Shown one piece after another: positions 1-11,282 of a stretch of 64,000 bases of DNA. Both the position numbers and the translations under genes were made by a program. Source of the stretch: Microcyclospora pomicola (lineage: Eukaryota; Ascomycota; Dothideomycetes; Capnodiales); NCBI GenBank assembly GCA_002786065.1, contig NHNY01000007.1:434001-498000 (forward strand), in the 5' to 3' direction. The notes under the pieces were generated by a model. The model did not search any database and was not told where the DNA came from. It saw only the letters and a program-made list of their open reading frames with translations. Positions within the stretch are counted from its first letter, which is position 1. The number at the start of each line of letters is the position of its first letter.

Positions 1-736
1 GTGCCTTGAGCCCTGCCTCAGCCTGTTTCTCCAAAACCGCATCACGCATCTCGCTGATGCCGGTCTCCGCGATAAACTTAGGAAGTGCCCATCCAGTTTT
101 CTCGACGCCACGCTTGCTGCTCAGGTATTCTCGCTTCAGGCTCCAATGCGTTGGCACCGGAACCACATTGCGTGCGCTCTTGATGCTGACCAAGAGCCGA
201 GGATCGCTGGCATCGGTGTCGGTCCACTCTACAATGTCGGGCTTACGTACGAGTGCTTTCAGCTCCGCGATCGACAGCTTGTTGGCCTTCTTACGCGCTC
301 TCTTCGACAGCTTCTCCTTCGTTGCCGCCTCTTGCTCTTCATCTTGAATCCCATCATCATCGTCACTGTGAAAAACCTCAGGTTTAACCGGTTCGTTCAC
401 TGCAAGCTTCGGGTTTTCCACATCTTGGAACTTGGCAAACACATCCTGATAGTGGCTGGCGAGTGCTGGATCGATTTCTAAGTCGAATCCTGCAGAGTCC
501 GAATCTTGAGCTGGCTGTTCCGTCTGTGAGGCATCTTTCTCATCTGCAGGTGCTGGAGTCTCTGCTGCGGGTGTAGGAGTCTCGGCAGCCTGGTTTGTGT
601 CAGTGCAACGCCATTTCATCAACGGCGAGACCAAACTCACCTCTCGCTTCTGCTGCTTCTTTTTGGCGCGACGCTGCTCATTCTTCGTTGGCTTGCGTGC
701 CTTTGCAGGTTGAGCATCTGAAATAAGCCCAGGCAT
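1..736 (-). CDS. CUS1: SF3b complex subunit 2 (SF3B2/SAP145/Cus1), 5' part
   Basis: Spliceosomal U2 snRNP protein that helps hold the branch site; nuclear. Two exons are visible: 736-641 (32 codons, starting MPGLISDAQPAKARK) and 589 down to the window edge, joined over a 51-bp GT..AG intron (590-640). After a lysine-rich N-terminus and an acidic stretch (HSDDDDG), the sequence enters the conserved DUF382 region: KPDIVEWTDTDASDPRLL, then VPVPTHWSLKREYL, then SKRGVEKTGWALPKFI and GISEMRDA. This matches the order in human SAP145 and yeast Cus1 as I know them. The gene is cut by the window start, so the PSP domain and C-terminus are missing. The start is the first ATG of the open frame. Identification is firm. 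Confidence 0.93.
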   Translation of the reverse strand, partial: MPGLISDAQPAKARKPTKNEQRRAKKKQQKREVSLVSPLMKWRCTDTNQAAETPTPAAETPAPADEKDASQTEQPAQDSDSAGFDLEIDPALASHYQDVFAKFQDVENPKLAVNEPVKPEVFHSDDDDGIQDEEQEAATKEKLSKRARKKANKLSIAELKALVRKPDIVEWTDTDASDPRLLVSIKSARNVVPVPTHWSLKREYLSSKRGVEKTGWALPKFIAETGISEMRDAVLEKQAEAGLKA

Positions 737-1504
737 CTTGCCTACCTGTGACGACTCGTTTCTGCCTCCACAAGGTCGCCGATTTCAACCTCGAATGCGA
801 CCACACGTCCACTTCAGTTCACTTCGACTTTCCTCAAGACCTCTCGCCGCCGCTGCGCGCCAGTATGATGGATATCAGCACGCACCCGTCTACGTGTGTA
901 TGACAGTATTCGGCTCTGACTGCGAGCTGGGATAGGGAGAGATCGAAGTGGCGATGAAGAAGTGAAATCGGCGTGCTGCATTTATTGCGGAGCGGACAGT
1001 TGAAGATGTCAGGCATGACTCGCGTCAAATCGCGACATGGAACTCATAATGGGAGTGAAGCTGCCAACCACGTGACCATTTGCGCCTGAGGCTGCAAGAC
1101 ATCAGAATGTCAGGTAATTTTGTATATGGTAGGCAATTTGTACTTGTCTCACGTGAATATCATATGTCTAGAGAAGGATCGAGGGTATATATGTCACGGC
1201 CTTCGAAACCACGAAACGCCATTGAGAGTGGTGACTTCCATTCGTATTTTGGTGATGCATAAACAGCCCGACCCCAATCGCTATGCTGATGACAAGCTGA
1301 CAGAACCCATCAATTCCCCCATGGCGTTCCTACAGGCACTGCTAGGCGTTCCCCACTGGATCATCAAATCACGCATAACTGTCCTCGTGTCGAGAGCGCA
1401 AGCCTCAAGCTTCCACCGTCGACATCCCGTCGAGTTCACCGGCGTCTTGCTTCTTGTCTCCACTCGAGCTCAAACGATCTGCTCAGGACCGCTTCCCAGA
1501 CGGC
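737..1504. other. Gene-free stretch
   Basis: Upstream region of the Cus1 gene. Only short open frames without recognisable domains; no RNA gene or repeat seen. Confidence 0.5.
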
Positions 1505-1753
1505 CTACGTATCCTCCTTTCCCTTGATCATCAACGTCGCGGCAGCTTTCAAGGCCTGACAGCAGTTCTTACAGACCCGGCTGTTCCGCTCGACCATCGG
1601 CTGCGAGATGACGACCAGATTCGCGCAGTCGGGCACCGAGCGATTGCGTAGCTTTTTCTTCTGGCTCGCTACCGTATGCTCGGGACAGAGCAAGGTTCGA
1701 TCAGTATGCTTGCAGCCGCAGCCGAGATGGTGACGTACTGAGCGGGTGCACAT
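1505..1753 (-). CDS. Small cysteine-rich hypothetical protein
   Basis: An 82-residue frame starting at ATG 1753. It has the spacing CTRSVRHHLGCGCKHTD, then LCPEHT, then SVPDCANL, then RVCKNCCQ. Paired CxC and CxxC groups with a His suggest a small metal-binding or disulfide protein. Short fungal proteins of the form HxCGCKxT...C...CxxC are common in Dothideomycetes genomes in my recollection, but I cannot name a family. The frame stays open upstream to 1975 but only from a TTG, so an extra 5' exon cannot be excluded. No signal peptide is visible from this start. It may be a chance frame. Confidence 0.4.
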   Translation of the reverse strand: MCTRSVRHHLGCGCKHTDRTLLCPEHTVASQKKKLRNRSVPDCANLVVISQPMVERNSRVCKNCCQALKAAATLMIKGKEDT

Positions 1754-2305
1754 GTCGAGGGGTGAAGTAGTGGATGGCCTGAGGCAAGGTAGAACAAGTA
1801 TGCCAGTCGTGACGGTGTCTGGTGAGCTGCTGCGGTGCGTGAAGATGATTTGACTTTGGCAGGATGAGCCCCTGTCAGGGTTGAGGCATGCGCAGGTTTG
1901 CTTGTCTAATGACTTTCGACCACAAGGTGTCTGGAGTCTGGAATGTTGTAGCCACAAAGAGAAGTGAATGAGCAAATCTTAGTGCTGTTGTTGACCCTCA
2001 GGCAGTGAATGTTGACCGATGTGCTGCTTGACGTCCGCTCAGATACAGGTCGATATCACATGCAAGTCATCAAGGAAGGCAAGCATGTAACACGACATGG
2101 TGATCTGTAGCACCCAAGGTTCGTTACACCGGAAGCATAATCAAGCAAAAGCAAGAAAAGCCATTATCCTTGCTGGAATGTTTTATGTCACATGTTCGAG
2201 CATATCGCTTAACTGTGGGATATTATGCATTACAAAGGCCTCAGTGGCCCGTCAGATTCTTCGTTTGATGAGATTTATACATACATGCAGACATGCAAAC
2301 ATCAA
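1754..2305. other. Gene-free stretch
   Basis: Lies just downstream of the permease gene. The part next to 2305 is presumably its 3' UTR. Nothing else recognised. Confidence 0.5.
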
Positions 2306-4126
2306 TTACTTGCTACTCCCTCGCCGCCAGAACTGCCACCAAGGGTGTGACTGACCAGACTTGGTGCCCCGGTTATTCTGTGATCCAAGTCGCCACCAAT
2401 ATAACGGGATGCCTACACCGATGAATGCCACGACAATCAGGGCCTGGAATGGTTTCGCGAAGACTGCTCTGCTGAGAAGGAACAAGCTCACGCAGCAGAA
2501 GATGATCGGCGTTGTGATCCAGCATTTGTATGGTCGTTCCAACTCCGGCTCCTTCACTCGCAACACGATGAGTCCAACGACGGTGATGAAGTAGAAGAAG
2601 TAGGACGCAACGCCATAGAAAGTCGTCAGGGTGGTGAAATCTCCAACGACTATGTAGGCTGCGGTGAGAGCAAAGTTGAGGAGCATGGCGTAGATTGGAG
2701 TATAGAAGAACCCCTGCTCATCGGCAATAAAGCTTGTCAAGCTTTTCGCGCCAGCGTTCCGTCGAGGCAAACGCATGCGTTGGCTTGTAGCGGAAAGACC
2801 GACTGTTCCGAAGAGTGAGGGTATGTAACCTTCTTTGCCTGCACTGTAGACTAGCCGGGCAGAGGTGAAGGTCGTAGCATTGAGAGCACCAAAGCAAGAT
2901 CCGGACACAACAAGAGCGAGTACTAGGCTTCCGACAGGCCCGAGCACAGTCTGTCCAAAGACAACCGCAACAGTGTTTGATTGATTGATGACATCCTCAG
3001 GGAGCACGAAAATGTACGACAGGTTCGCCAGGATGTATGCCAGGATGACCATGGGGAGGGATGTATGAATGGTTCGTGGAAGATCACGGCCAGGGTTCAT
3101 CATCTCGCCAGCAACGTAGTTCGTGTTATCCCATCCGTCATAAGCCCACAGCCCAGCATATAGTGCAACAGCCCACTCGCTGCCTGAAGTGGATGTACCG
3201 GCGAACCATGATGTGTTGTGCCAGGTTGTAGACAAGCCGTCCTTGTTGTAGGCCTGACCAGTCGCAGCCACAATGATGCCTATAATTGTGATTGCTATCA
3301 AACCGAAGAACTTGAGAAACATGAATAGATCTGCGCTTCGTGCACCGAGCTTGGTGGAAACGCTGTTCAGCGCAGTCACAACGATGAGGCCTATCATTGC
3401 GACGCCTTTGTTGATCCAGGGGCTAGCCTCGACCGCATCTGCCCCAATGATGGCTCGCACCACGTACTCCCCAAAGATGATGCCAATGATGGCAGCAGAG
3501 CCGGGCTTCAGGACCGTGACAGCACACCATGTGAATAGAAACCCAGCCCACTCGCCAAAGATCTTGGACAAATATACCTGAGCACCACCATTCAATGGTA
3601 TGGCGCCTCCAAGCTCCGCATAGCTCGCCGCGCCTGTCCATGCCAGAACACCTGAGATGACCCAGACCAGGAGCGACGCTGCTGGAGAGCCCACATTGCT
3701 GCTCACACTTGCCGGGGAGGAGAATATGCCACTGCCAATGATCAGGCCAATGACCAGAGATAGTCCATTCAGGAATGTCAAGCTCTTATTCTTTTCTAAG
3801 CTCTGTCCACTGTGATCGAAGTTGGTGGCATTGGGGGTCCCTAAAGCTGTATATCCAGGCCCAGAAGAGGAAAGAGGGTATAGAGCGCTGTTGAAGTCGA
3901 ATGCGCTCGAGATGGAATAACTCCGTCGATCGCCTACCGGTCTGCCTCCTGGACCTGGCTGTTCTGAGAAGGACAACCTGCGGGATGATGGGACGCCGGA
4001 GGATGAAGACTCAAAGGATCCCCGATCATCATGGTGATCAGAAGATGCAAGGGAGGCGAGTTCGAGAGAATCGCGAGGGGGCAGTAGTTGCGCCGGGTTG
4101 TGTGACATATGGTCTGGCGGCGACAT
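2306..4126 (-). CDS. APC-superfamily amino acid permease (LAT/methionine-permease type)
   Basis: Predicted plasma-membrane amino acid transporter of 606 residues in one exon. The N-terminal ~110 residues are cytosolic and rich in Ser/Pro. The hydrophobic core then begins with KSLTFLNGLSLVIGLIIGSG, the typical first APC helix with the GSGIF unwinding motif, followed by SYAELGGAIPLNGGAQVYL of helix 3 and about 12 membrane segments in total. WAYDGWDNTNYVAGEM is the conserved helix-6 region of the LAT (SLC7) branch. Yeast Mup1-type methionine permeases are the nearest functional model; the actual substrate is unknown. The longer frame up to 4210 begins at TTG, so the start is placed at ATG 4126 (MSPPDHMSHN). 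ATG 4108 (MSHNPAQ) is a possible alternative. Confidence 0.88.
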   Translation of the reverse strand: MSPPDHMSHNPAQLLPPRDSLELASLASSDHHDDRGSFESSSSGVPSSRRLSFSEQPGPGGRPVGDRRSYSISSAFDFNSALYPLSSSGPGYTALGTPNATNFDHSGQSLEKNKSLTFLNGLSLVIGLIIGSGIFSSPASVSSNVGSPAASLLVWVISGVLAWTGAASYAELGGAIPLNGGAQVYLSKIFGEWAGFLFTWCAVTVLKPGSAAIIGIIFGEYVVRAIIGADAVEASPWINKGVAMIGLIVVTALNSVSTKLGARSADLFMFLKFFGLIAITIIGIIVAATGQAYNKDGLSTTWHNTSWFAGTSTSGSEWAVALYAGLWAYDGWDNTNYVAGEMMNPGRDLPRTIHTSLPMVILAYILANLSYIFVLPEDVINQSNTVAVVFGQTVLGPVGSLVLALVVSGSCFGALNATTFTSARLVYSAGKEGYIPSLFGTVGLSATSQRMRLPRRNAGAKSLTSFIADEQGFFYTPIYAMLLNFALTAAYIVVGDFTTLTTFYGVASYFFYFITVVGLIVLRVKEPELERPYKCWITTPIIFCCVSLFLLSRAVFAKPFQALIVVAFIGVGIPLYWWRLGSQNNRGTKSGQSHPWWQFWRRGSSK

Positions 4127-5895
4127 ACTGATGGCCGTACCGTGGTTGTTATCTTTTGGCGGAACTCCAGAGTCTCGACACGGCCATTGTCGTTGACGTG
4201 GCGGTCGCAAGGTATGTCGACTTCTCCCGGACTGCCAGTTATTGGTCTCTCCTGTTGAACGTTGTCTATAAGTCGATGGATGAATGCTATTGGAGATGCA
4301 TAAGTTCGCGCCGACGTCACGCTAGTTCAGTCGCGCCCGCAATTTGTACTGCAACGCCTGGCCCCTTTATGTGCTTGAACAGTAGGATATGTGTTCTACT
4401 TCCAATGACAACTGTTCCAGTTAATCAAGTCTGTCAAGCGACAAGCCCCGGCACTCGCAATGACTTGTGGCGAGAGTGCATATCTGAAATTGCTCAACTC
4501 ACCCACTACAGCTCGAACGATGGGGGAAGTGAGCATACCGCTTCTGCCACCATTGAGGACCGTATGCGATGATGCATCATGCCTGTGGACCGAGAGGAAA
4601 CAAGCGTTCTTCTCAGTCTCTTATATCGGAATCAGTGTCAGTCCAAACCTCAAGCTGGTATGAGCTTTGGTCATTCGCATCCTCGCCATGAACTCCAGCG
4701 AGAATATATCCATGAAACAGCCAGTCAAAATTCGCGAAGCTGGAAAGATTGACGGCGACGCAGAGCAAAAGCCTTGAAAGCTTGCTCGCGATTTGCATCG
4801 TAAGTGTCGGTCCAGTTGACCGAGTGTGCTTAGGCGATGGATGGCATACTGAGAGCCCAGCGTGAAGTACCAGAGTTTTTTAAAAGTACCTACTCATACG
4901 TATAGCATGCCACACGTACGGTAAGATTGGCTCTCGAAGGGAGCTCATCGCCAGACCATTCTCTGGGTCGGAACTGGGGAGGGGGGTCTAGCCAAATCAG
5001 CATGAAGCGTGTCGACAGGCCTGAAGACAGAGAGTCAAGTGCAGAAAGTCCAGAACAAGCGAGCGTGAATCTGTGCAAGTGTCCGCCGTCGTACGATCGC
5101 TGGGTTGCAGAGACATGTGATCTGTTATTCGTTGGTTGGAGTTTTCTCCTGATCTGGCATCCATACGAGAGGCACTGCTGTGCAGAGAAAGATCCCGAGA
5201 TGCTCATAAGTCAACAGACTTTCCGGAGAATCAGCTGTGCGGTCTCCTACACGACGGTAAGTCTGGAGGATATAGGGTGTTACTGCGCGCTTTAAGAAGA
5301 GTTGTAAAGAGTGCGGTACATTGAATGCCAATGGCAAAAGTGAGACGCATGAATCGCTGCATCGTCCTACCTCTCACATCTATACCAGTGCGCGATCCTC
5401 GTGCTTCAGAACCGTTAGTAGTCTCAAGTCACATCTGAGCGCTGCACTCGAATTGGAATGCTCCTGAGGCCTTGGACTACATCAGGTTCGATATCAAGCA
5501 TGGCGAGTATCCTTGCGACGACTTTTTTTCTTGTTCAACAATTGAAGCTAATCGGAGATACTTTCATGTTCGTCGTCAGAACGGACCTTCTTTGTCGCTG
5601 AGATGAAGCGGATGCAGGCCCCGTGCCTGTCTCGCGTCTCGCGTCGTCGAGTCGCGGTCTGCTGCCTGACTATCACGCGTTCTTTCACTTCACTCTTTTC
5701 TGCCTCACAGCCCCGAGCCTCCATCATATATACATCGACCCTTTGTCCATCTGCAACGCGCACACCATTCAGCAATCTCTTCAACACAAGCATACTGTGA
5801 TCCCCCAACACCTCCAAGTTCGTATCACTCTTACCTGGGATTACCATCATGACTGACAGTGAACACAGTACAACTCCAAGATCTGACACTTCAAG
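4127..5895. other. Long intergenic region between divergent genes
   Basis: Promoter side of both the permease (-) and the MYND gene (+). Short frames at 4890-5207 and 4927-5295 overlap each other on opposite strands and have no recognisable features. A pyrimidine-rich stretch near 5680-5850 lies just upstream of the MYND start. No RNA gene or repeat seen. Confidence 0.5.
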
Positions 5896-6775
5896 ATGGG
5901 TGCATGGGGCCACCATCTGTATGTCGTGTTCATCGTATGAGCATGGCCAGTTACTGACCCTTTCCAGCTTTGAGTCTGACAAAGACTTCGATATCATCAG
6001 CGAGCTCGATCATGAGGTTGGATTGACTGCGTTCGAGGAGAAGGCTGTCGATGCTCAAGCCAAGAATCAGAAGAAGCAGAAGCAGGAGGAGGAGGACGAG
6101 ATCCGCTACTCGATGTTCGCTGACCTTTGCGACGATGTGGAGAAGGTCCGCATCTTCCTTGACTCGGGCCCACTTGCTACCTTGCTCGCCAAATACGAGG
6201 CTGCCATGCTCTTCCTCGAGCCCAAGGAGATTGAGTTCTATCGAGAGGTGGATTACATCTTTATGCTCATCGGCGCTTGTGCAATGACACTCGGCTGCAC
6301 CATCCCCAAAAAGTACAGGAACACGATGCAGAAGGTTTACATGTGTGTCGGTCTCGACACGGGTGCGGTGAAGCAGCTCGCTGCGGCTTTGAACGGTCCA
6401 AATGACTACAAAGATGGCCAGCCGCACAGCTTCGACTACCCTACCCGTCTCGAGGACGAAGCGATCGAAGTTGCCGAGATGAAGACGAAGGAACGTGGTC
6501 CAGGATTGTTCACGATGCTGAACGTCAACGGTCCAGGCTCAATGTTCTTCAACCCATCAAAGGGATCCACGAAGGGACTGAAGGAGCTCAAGGCGCAGTA
6601 TGCTGCCGGTCTCTTGCACGGAGGTAACTTCTGTGGGTCGTGTGGGTCTGATACACGCAAGGACGGTAGTGCTCTAAGCTCTTGTGGCAAGTGTATGAGC
6701 TGCAAATACTGTGGACAAGAGTGCCAGAAGAAGCACTGGAAGGTCCACAAGAAGGTCTGCAAGGCGCCGATGTGA
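5896..6775 (+). CDS. MYND zinc-finger protein with DUF4259-like N-terminus
   Basis: The rebuilt protein has 276 residues from two exons, 5896-5918 and 5968-6775, with a 49-bp intron (GTATGT..CCAG). Splicing gives MGAWGHHLFESDKDFD, which closely resembles the MGAWGxGxFxxD start of DUF4259-type proteins and of many fungal MYND proteins. Reading straight through the intron gives a longer but unconvincing frame from 5849. The middle is helical and acidic, with a Lys/Glu-rich stretch. The C-terminus carries a MYND-type finger: CGSCGSD, SSCGKCMSCKYCG, ECQKKHWKVHKKVC, giving the C4/C2HC ligand pattern. MYND fingers bind proline-rich partners; no enzyme domain (for example SET) is visible. Cellular role unknown. 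Confidence 0.85.
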
Positions 6776-7384
6776 TGGGACAGGACCAGACTTACCAAAG
6801 ACCAATTGCTTGGAAGGTGTTGTGGACGGGAAGAGTGGAGCTGTGGTGCTCACTTTGCTTCGAGTCGTTGTTGAGGAGTTGCTTGAAGTCTCGTCTAGCT
6901 TTCCATGGGGACAATGTGTATGGTAGTCTGTCTGCACCAACGACTATGATGTCTCTTTCTTCTTTTACCGCGAACCATTCATGCAATACTTCACATCTAA
7001 AAGCCAGCTCCTGGCTTACAGTGTCTGGCACCTTGAGATGTGTGAAGTGGCCGACAGATAGCAGTTCAATGCATCGTACATAGACCATGTCCGTACCACA
7101 ACTTATCAATGGACTGGCAGGCTGGTTTGCTTTGGCCTAATCATGCGCTAGAACATGCCTCTGCAGGTACAGTACTCCGTTGTGGTCTGGCTATCTCTAG
7201 ACCTTTACGTCTGCCACACGCATTTGGCCTACACCGATGTGTCGTTTCACATGTGATGAAAGCCAGGACTTTAGGAGAAATCCAAGGGTGACGTCAACGC
7301 AGACGGAAATTACAAGATGATCTTCACTCCAGCTCTAAGATCTGAAGACTGCTCTACATTCTTGCATTCTCTCAATCTGCTAGC
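6776..7384. other. Intergenic
   Basis: 3' side of the MYND gene and promoter of the thioredoxin-like gene. No supported feature. Confidence 0.5.
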
Positions 7385-7975
7385 ATGATGCATACACCTA
7401 CCAAATGCGTGCTGTCCATGGCCAGACTTCCCAGCACGTCGCTGCGCGTCTCTGCCATCTTCCCAAGTGCCATCTGTCGACCCGCGATCGCCAAGCGAAC
7501 ATTGATGTTCTGGTCGACTCCCGCCAGACAAGCCAAGAACCGAATCTACCCAACCACGATCCGCCGAGAAGATGAGCTGCAGACCCTCGTGCTCATGTCC
7601 GCCAGCACGCGCGTGCCGCTCCTGACGCTCTGGATGACGAACTGGTGCCAATCATGCAAAGTCGTCTCGCCGATGATCCGCGAACTGCTCGAGAAGGACG
7701 GCGTGGGCGAGTCACAAGGCAGCGTGTCGTATGTGGAGGTGGAGATGGATTCACCGGATCTCGGCGGGGTCGGGGGGTTGGCGTTGCGATATGGCATCAA
7801 CTCCATGCCGACGCTGTTGTCGTTTGATCGACAGGAACCGCAGCTGTTAACGAAAGTGGCACGTCTGGAGGATCTGAAGAGTAAGGCGTTCTTGACCAAT
7901 TGGATCGAAACTGAAGCTGCCCGGCATGGATCCGGCGGTGCGGGCGGGATGTTCAGCGGCTTGTTTGGACGATGA
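7385..7975 (+). CDS. Thioredoxin-fold protein, probably mitochondrial
   Basis: Single-exon protein of 196 residues. The first ~55 residues are basic and hydroxylated with almost no acidic residues, as in a mitochondrial targeting peptide. The thioredoxin fold follows: PLLTLWMTNWCQSCKVVSP carries a WCxxC redox centre (WCQSC rather than WCGPC). YGINSMPTLLSFD supplies the cis-proline loop. The C-terminus is Gly-rich (GSGGAGGMFSGLFGR). Likely a thiol-disulfide oxidoreductase, but substrate and pathway are unknown. Starts at 7385 and 7388 (MM) are equivalent. Confidence 0.8.
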   Translation: MMHTPTKCVLSMARLPSTSLRVSAIFPSAICRPAIAKRTLMFWSTPARQAKNRIYPTTIRREDELQTLVLMSASTRVPLLTLWMTNWCQSCKVVSPMIRELLEKDGVGESQGSVSYVEVEMDSPDLGGVGGLALRYGINSMPTLLSFDRQEPQLLTKVARLEDLKSKAFLTNWIETEAARHGSGGAGGMFSGLFGR

Positions 7976-8809
7976 TGGCGATACGCAGACACGAACGTCG
8001 AAAATTTCTTGAATTGCGTGAAGGCTGCACTGGCGCTCAGTATGGAGCATTCAAGGCCGCAACCTCCGAGCCCTTCACCTATGTGGAGCAGGCAAGCGAG
8101 ACGTTGTTCGTGGAGAAGTCTCTTCCACTTGCGTCAAGAAGACATCCCTTGGGCAGATGGTACCAGGCATGACGACTATCAGCGACCTCACGGGAGTCGA
8201 GGCGCAACACTGCTTCATTGCGGTGGTGGTGTTGCTGTCCACCACCTGATCCAGGTTGCAGTAGCTGATCGTGTTCGGGTGACCCGTCGGGACCCAGCCT
8301 ACTGGTACGCTGGCGCCGTGGTGAGCAACTCGAGGTTGCTAGGTTGATTCAGACTGCTTTGAGTCAGGGTTACGTGGCATAGACTCATTACATGTTTACC
8401 TCATGACGAGTGACATCGTTTTACGAAGCTACACGGTCATTCATTTGTGTAAGAGTTCCGATCATACAGACGGCAATAACGGCAGATAAACGTATCGCTG
8501 CGTGAGGACTGATTGACCGGACGGAGCAGTGTTGACACCGCCGGTGTGAAGGAGATGCAACGCTAATGAGATGGAAAGCGTTGGTTCGAGCAGAGGTGGG
8601 AACCCCTCTGTGCTATTGTTCATTTGTCGGTCGCTAAATTGGCTTCGGTCATGCGCAAGATACTATAGTATATACATGCCTTCATACTAGCTGATGAACT
8701 TTTGCCAACCAAGTCTGACTTTTTCAGTCCCGACAGTCGTCAATGCAGATCATACAAGCTGTGGAGGTCGATTATGACGATATAGGAGATGGTCATGACG
8801 TGGCGTGTA
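7976..8809. other. Intergenic between convergent genes
   Basis: Shared 3' region of the thioredoxin-like gene (+) and Scd6 (-). Short frames only; nothing recognised. Confidence 0.5.
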
Positions 8810-10912
8810 TTAGATGGCAGTCGACTCAGCGTCGCCACGACCGCGTGCTCGATACCCTCCTCGAGGCTCGAATGATCCTCGGCCTGCTCCGTTGGGCCCT
8901 CTGCCACCACGGTTGCCACCCCTCCCTCGTCCTCGGCCACGGAAGCCACCACGGTAACCGGTGTCAACACTTCCTTGCCCAAATGTGTCGATGTTTTTGG
9001 TCCTCTCTTCACGTCTCATGGCACGACCATCAATCATCTGCTCGCCATTTTGCTGATCAACACGATCTTTCAAGTCGCTGCTAATGTTGTCGAAGAACGA
9101 TGACTTCTTGTCATATCCTTTCTCTGTGGACGGCTTGGGTGGGATAACGACGTCTTCCACCGTGCCGTTCGTGTGGGCACTTGGTGGCGCGGATAGGGGG
9201 TCCACGGTGACACCATTCTGAGGACTTGCAAGAGGACTGCCGGTAGCGATAGCTTCCTTTACCAGGTCTTGCTTGTTGAACTTCTTGTTCGCTTCCTCGA
9301 AATCGTAGTCTTCCTTGGGCACGTCCATCGGTTGCGATGGTGTATCGCGTCTGCCTCCTCGAGCACCACCACGTCCGCGGCCACGTCCTCCTCGTTGCCC
9401 GTCGTTGATCCTCATCTGGTTGACTTGTTGTGTCAGATTATCAGTCAAGTTCTGCGACTGTTGTCTGTTGCTATTGCCGCCAGGGGCAAGCTTTGCCATA
9501 GCAGCAGCTACAGCTGCAGTGGCTGCTTGCGTGGCGTCGGCAATTGACTGCGGCTGTTGAGAATTCGCGGCCGGTACTGAAGCCGAAGTTGAAGCACTTT
9601 GGGCAGCAGAATTAGCTGGCTTCTGAGCAGGTTTGGGTGCCATGTTATTAGATGGTGGCAGCGGGACGGCGACTCTGTTGTTCGCTCTCGGGGCAGCCTT
9701 CGCGCTTGCAGGTGGCTGTGATCGCGCTGCAGCTGAGGGCGCAGTAGCAGCTGCAGATGATGGTTTCGTGTCGTTCGGTGGAGGTGGTGCGGACCTCTTT
9801 GCGACGGAAGAAGGTACTGGGGTAGCTGACATCTCCGCCGGGTCTTGCTGCTGCGGCTGCAGTTGTGTTTGCTGTGGCACCTGACTCGACTGTGGTTGCG
9901 GAGTGCCTTCCTTGCTACCCGTTCCCGACTGTGATTGTGGAGGACCTTGCTGGTTCAAATGCTGACCCGGGGGACCGATCGGACCTTGTTGATGCGGGTA
10001 GAATTGACCGGGCGGACCAGGATGGAATCCTTGTCCTGGAGGTGGACCAAAGCCGTACCCAGGAGGCGGAGGAGGATGATTGCCATATGCGGGGACTGCG
10101 CCAGGTGCGCCAGGAAAGCCGTGAGGACCGCCAGGGCCCTGGAATCGAGGATGGCCTTGAAACTGGCCAGGTGGGCCAAGGGGTGGACCATAGCCGAACT
10201 GTTGTTGTTGCTGTTGTTGGTAAGGAGGAGGGCCGCGGAATTGAGGCGGCTGTTGTTGTGAGGAAGGAGGTTGTTGCTGTTGAGATTGTGGTTGTTGCTG
10301 AGGTTGAGATTGTTGTTGCAGAGGAGGGCCTGGCCGAGCAGACTACACTGTGTTAGCCCTGATGCCCAAAGATATGAGTGAGTTCAAGGACAGTGTGCAG
10401 GTTTCTTCGATCAGAAGGAAGGCAACATGGAAATTATCCGCATGGTTTTGCGCTCTCAGCAGACAATAATGATTTAACATCCAAAATATTTCATCATCGA
10501 AGGTTTTGTAATGGGCACATGAGACTGCCAAAAAGAAGATTTATACGTACTCCGAGAATCGCTGGATCATTGGGCATTTGTGGCTGTTGGTTCTCCTTGG
10601 GTGCAGAAGGAGGTGCAACAATGACTAGCTCTTTCACATCGCTACCACGGAAGATGATGTATTCGTAGACATTGTCGGACGGCGGGATCTCTGCGAGAGG
10701 ATCGTCGAGTCGGCCTTCAGTTCCATAGGAAGAGACTGACTCAAGAGCGACAGTGTGGTTCTCAGAGTTGATCTCATGTAGCGTGCCGACATATCTGCAG
10801 CTACGTCAGCCTCCAAATGCTTGTTTCAAGTCATCAACGATGTCACAGATATGCCTTACTTGATCTCAGATTTGGATATGAGGGAAATGCGCGAACCAAT
10901 GTACTCCGACAT
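8810..10912 (-). CDS. SCD6: Scd6/Lsm14 (RAP55) mRNA decapping activator and translation repressor
   Basis: P-body RNA-binding protein that represses translation and promotes decapping with Dhh1 and Edc3. Three exons: 10912-10860, 10794-10551 and 10342-8810, with introns of 65 and 208 bp; 609 residues in total. The N-terminal LSm14 domain starts MSEYIGSRISLISKSEIKY and contains YEYIIFRGSDVKELVI. It ends at DPAILG, where intron 2 falls. A Gln/Pro-rich region follows. The C-terminal half has an RGG tract, the FDF box (EDYDFEEANKKFNKQ, about residues 442-457), the FFD box (YDKKSSFFDNISSDLK, about 508-523), the TFG box (NIDTFGQG) and a second RGG tail. This order is diagnostic for RAP55/Scd6. It diverges from the Pex39-like gene with 370 bp between the starts. 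Confidence 0.93.
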
Positions 10913-11282
10913 GGTTGGCGCGCCGTAAGCAAGTGAATCTGAAAGACTGGCTGGACTGTGGCTGGTTCAGATCACAACAACCAAAGGCTTCAATTGCGTC
11001 GAGGCGTTGTTCGCGCCAAGGCGTCGCTGGAATAAAGAAATAGAACGGATGAAGACGTGAAAGATGAATTGGAGGATAGCGGATGTGGATGTGAAGAAGT
11101 CGAGGTAGGAAGGTTGCAAGATGATCTGGTGGTCGAAGCCGCAAACAGAATTGCTGGAAGCTAAGGTATGATGCCAAGTGTTGCGTCACGTGCCATTGCA
11201 TTTCACCCCATCCCCGCCCCCTCCGCTTCCTTGTCCTCCTATCCCTGGCCATGAGCGAGCTTTGAGTGTACGTGTGTATAAA
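10913..11282. promoter_or_regulatory. Bidirectional promoter region, Scd6 / Pex39-like
   Basis: A 370-bp gap between two divergent start codons must hold both promoters. It contains a pyrimidine-rich block (about 11205-11245) close to the plus-strand start. No TATA box stands out. Confidence 0.5.

Noticed and set aside
4127-4210. N-terminal extension of the permease
   Set aside because: The frame begins with TTG; the first good ATG is 4126. Similar non-ATG extensions were dropped for the MDR gene, F-box, Pga1-like, WD40, secreted protein and formin genes.
4890-5295. Overlapping frames on both strands
   Set aside because: No domain, no codon bias and mutually exclusive; treated as intergenic.
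9865-10356. Plus-strand 163-codon frame
   Set aside because: Shadow of the Gln/Pro-rich part of Scd6.
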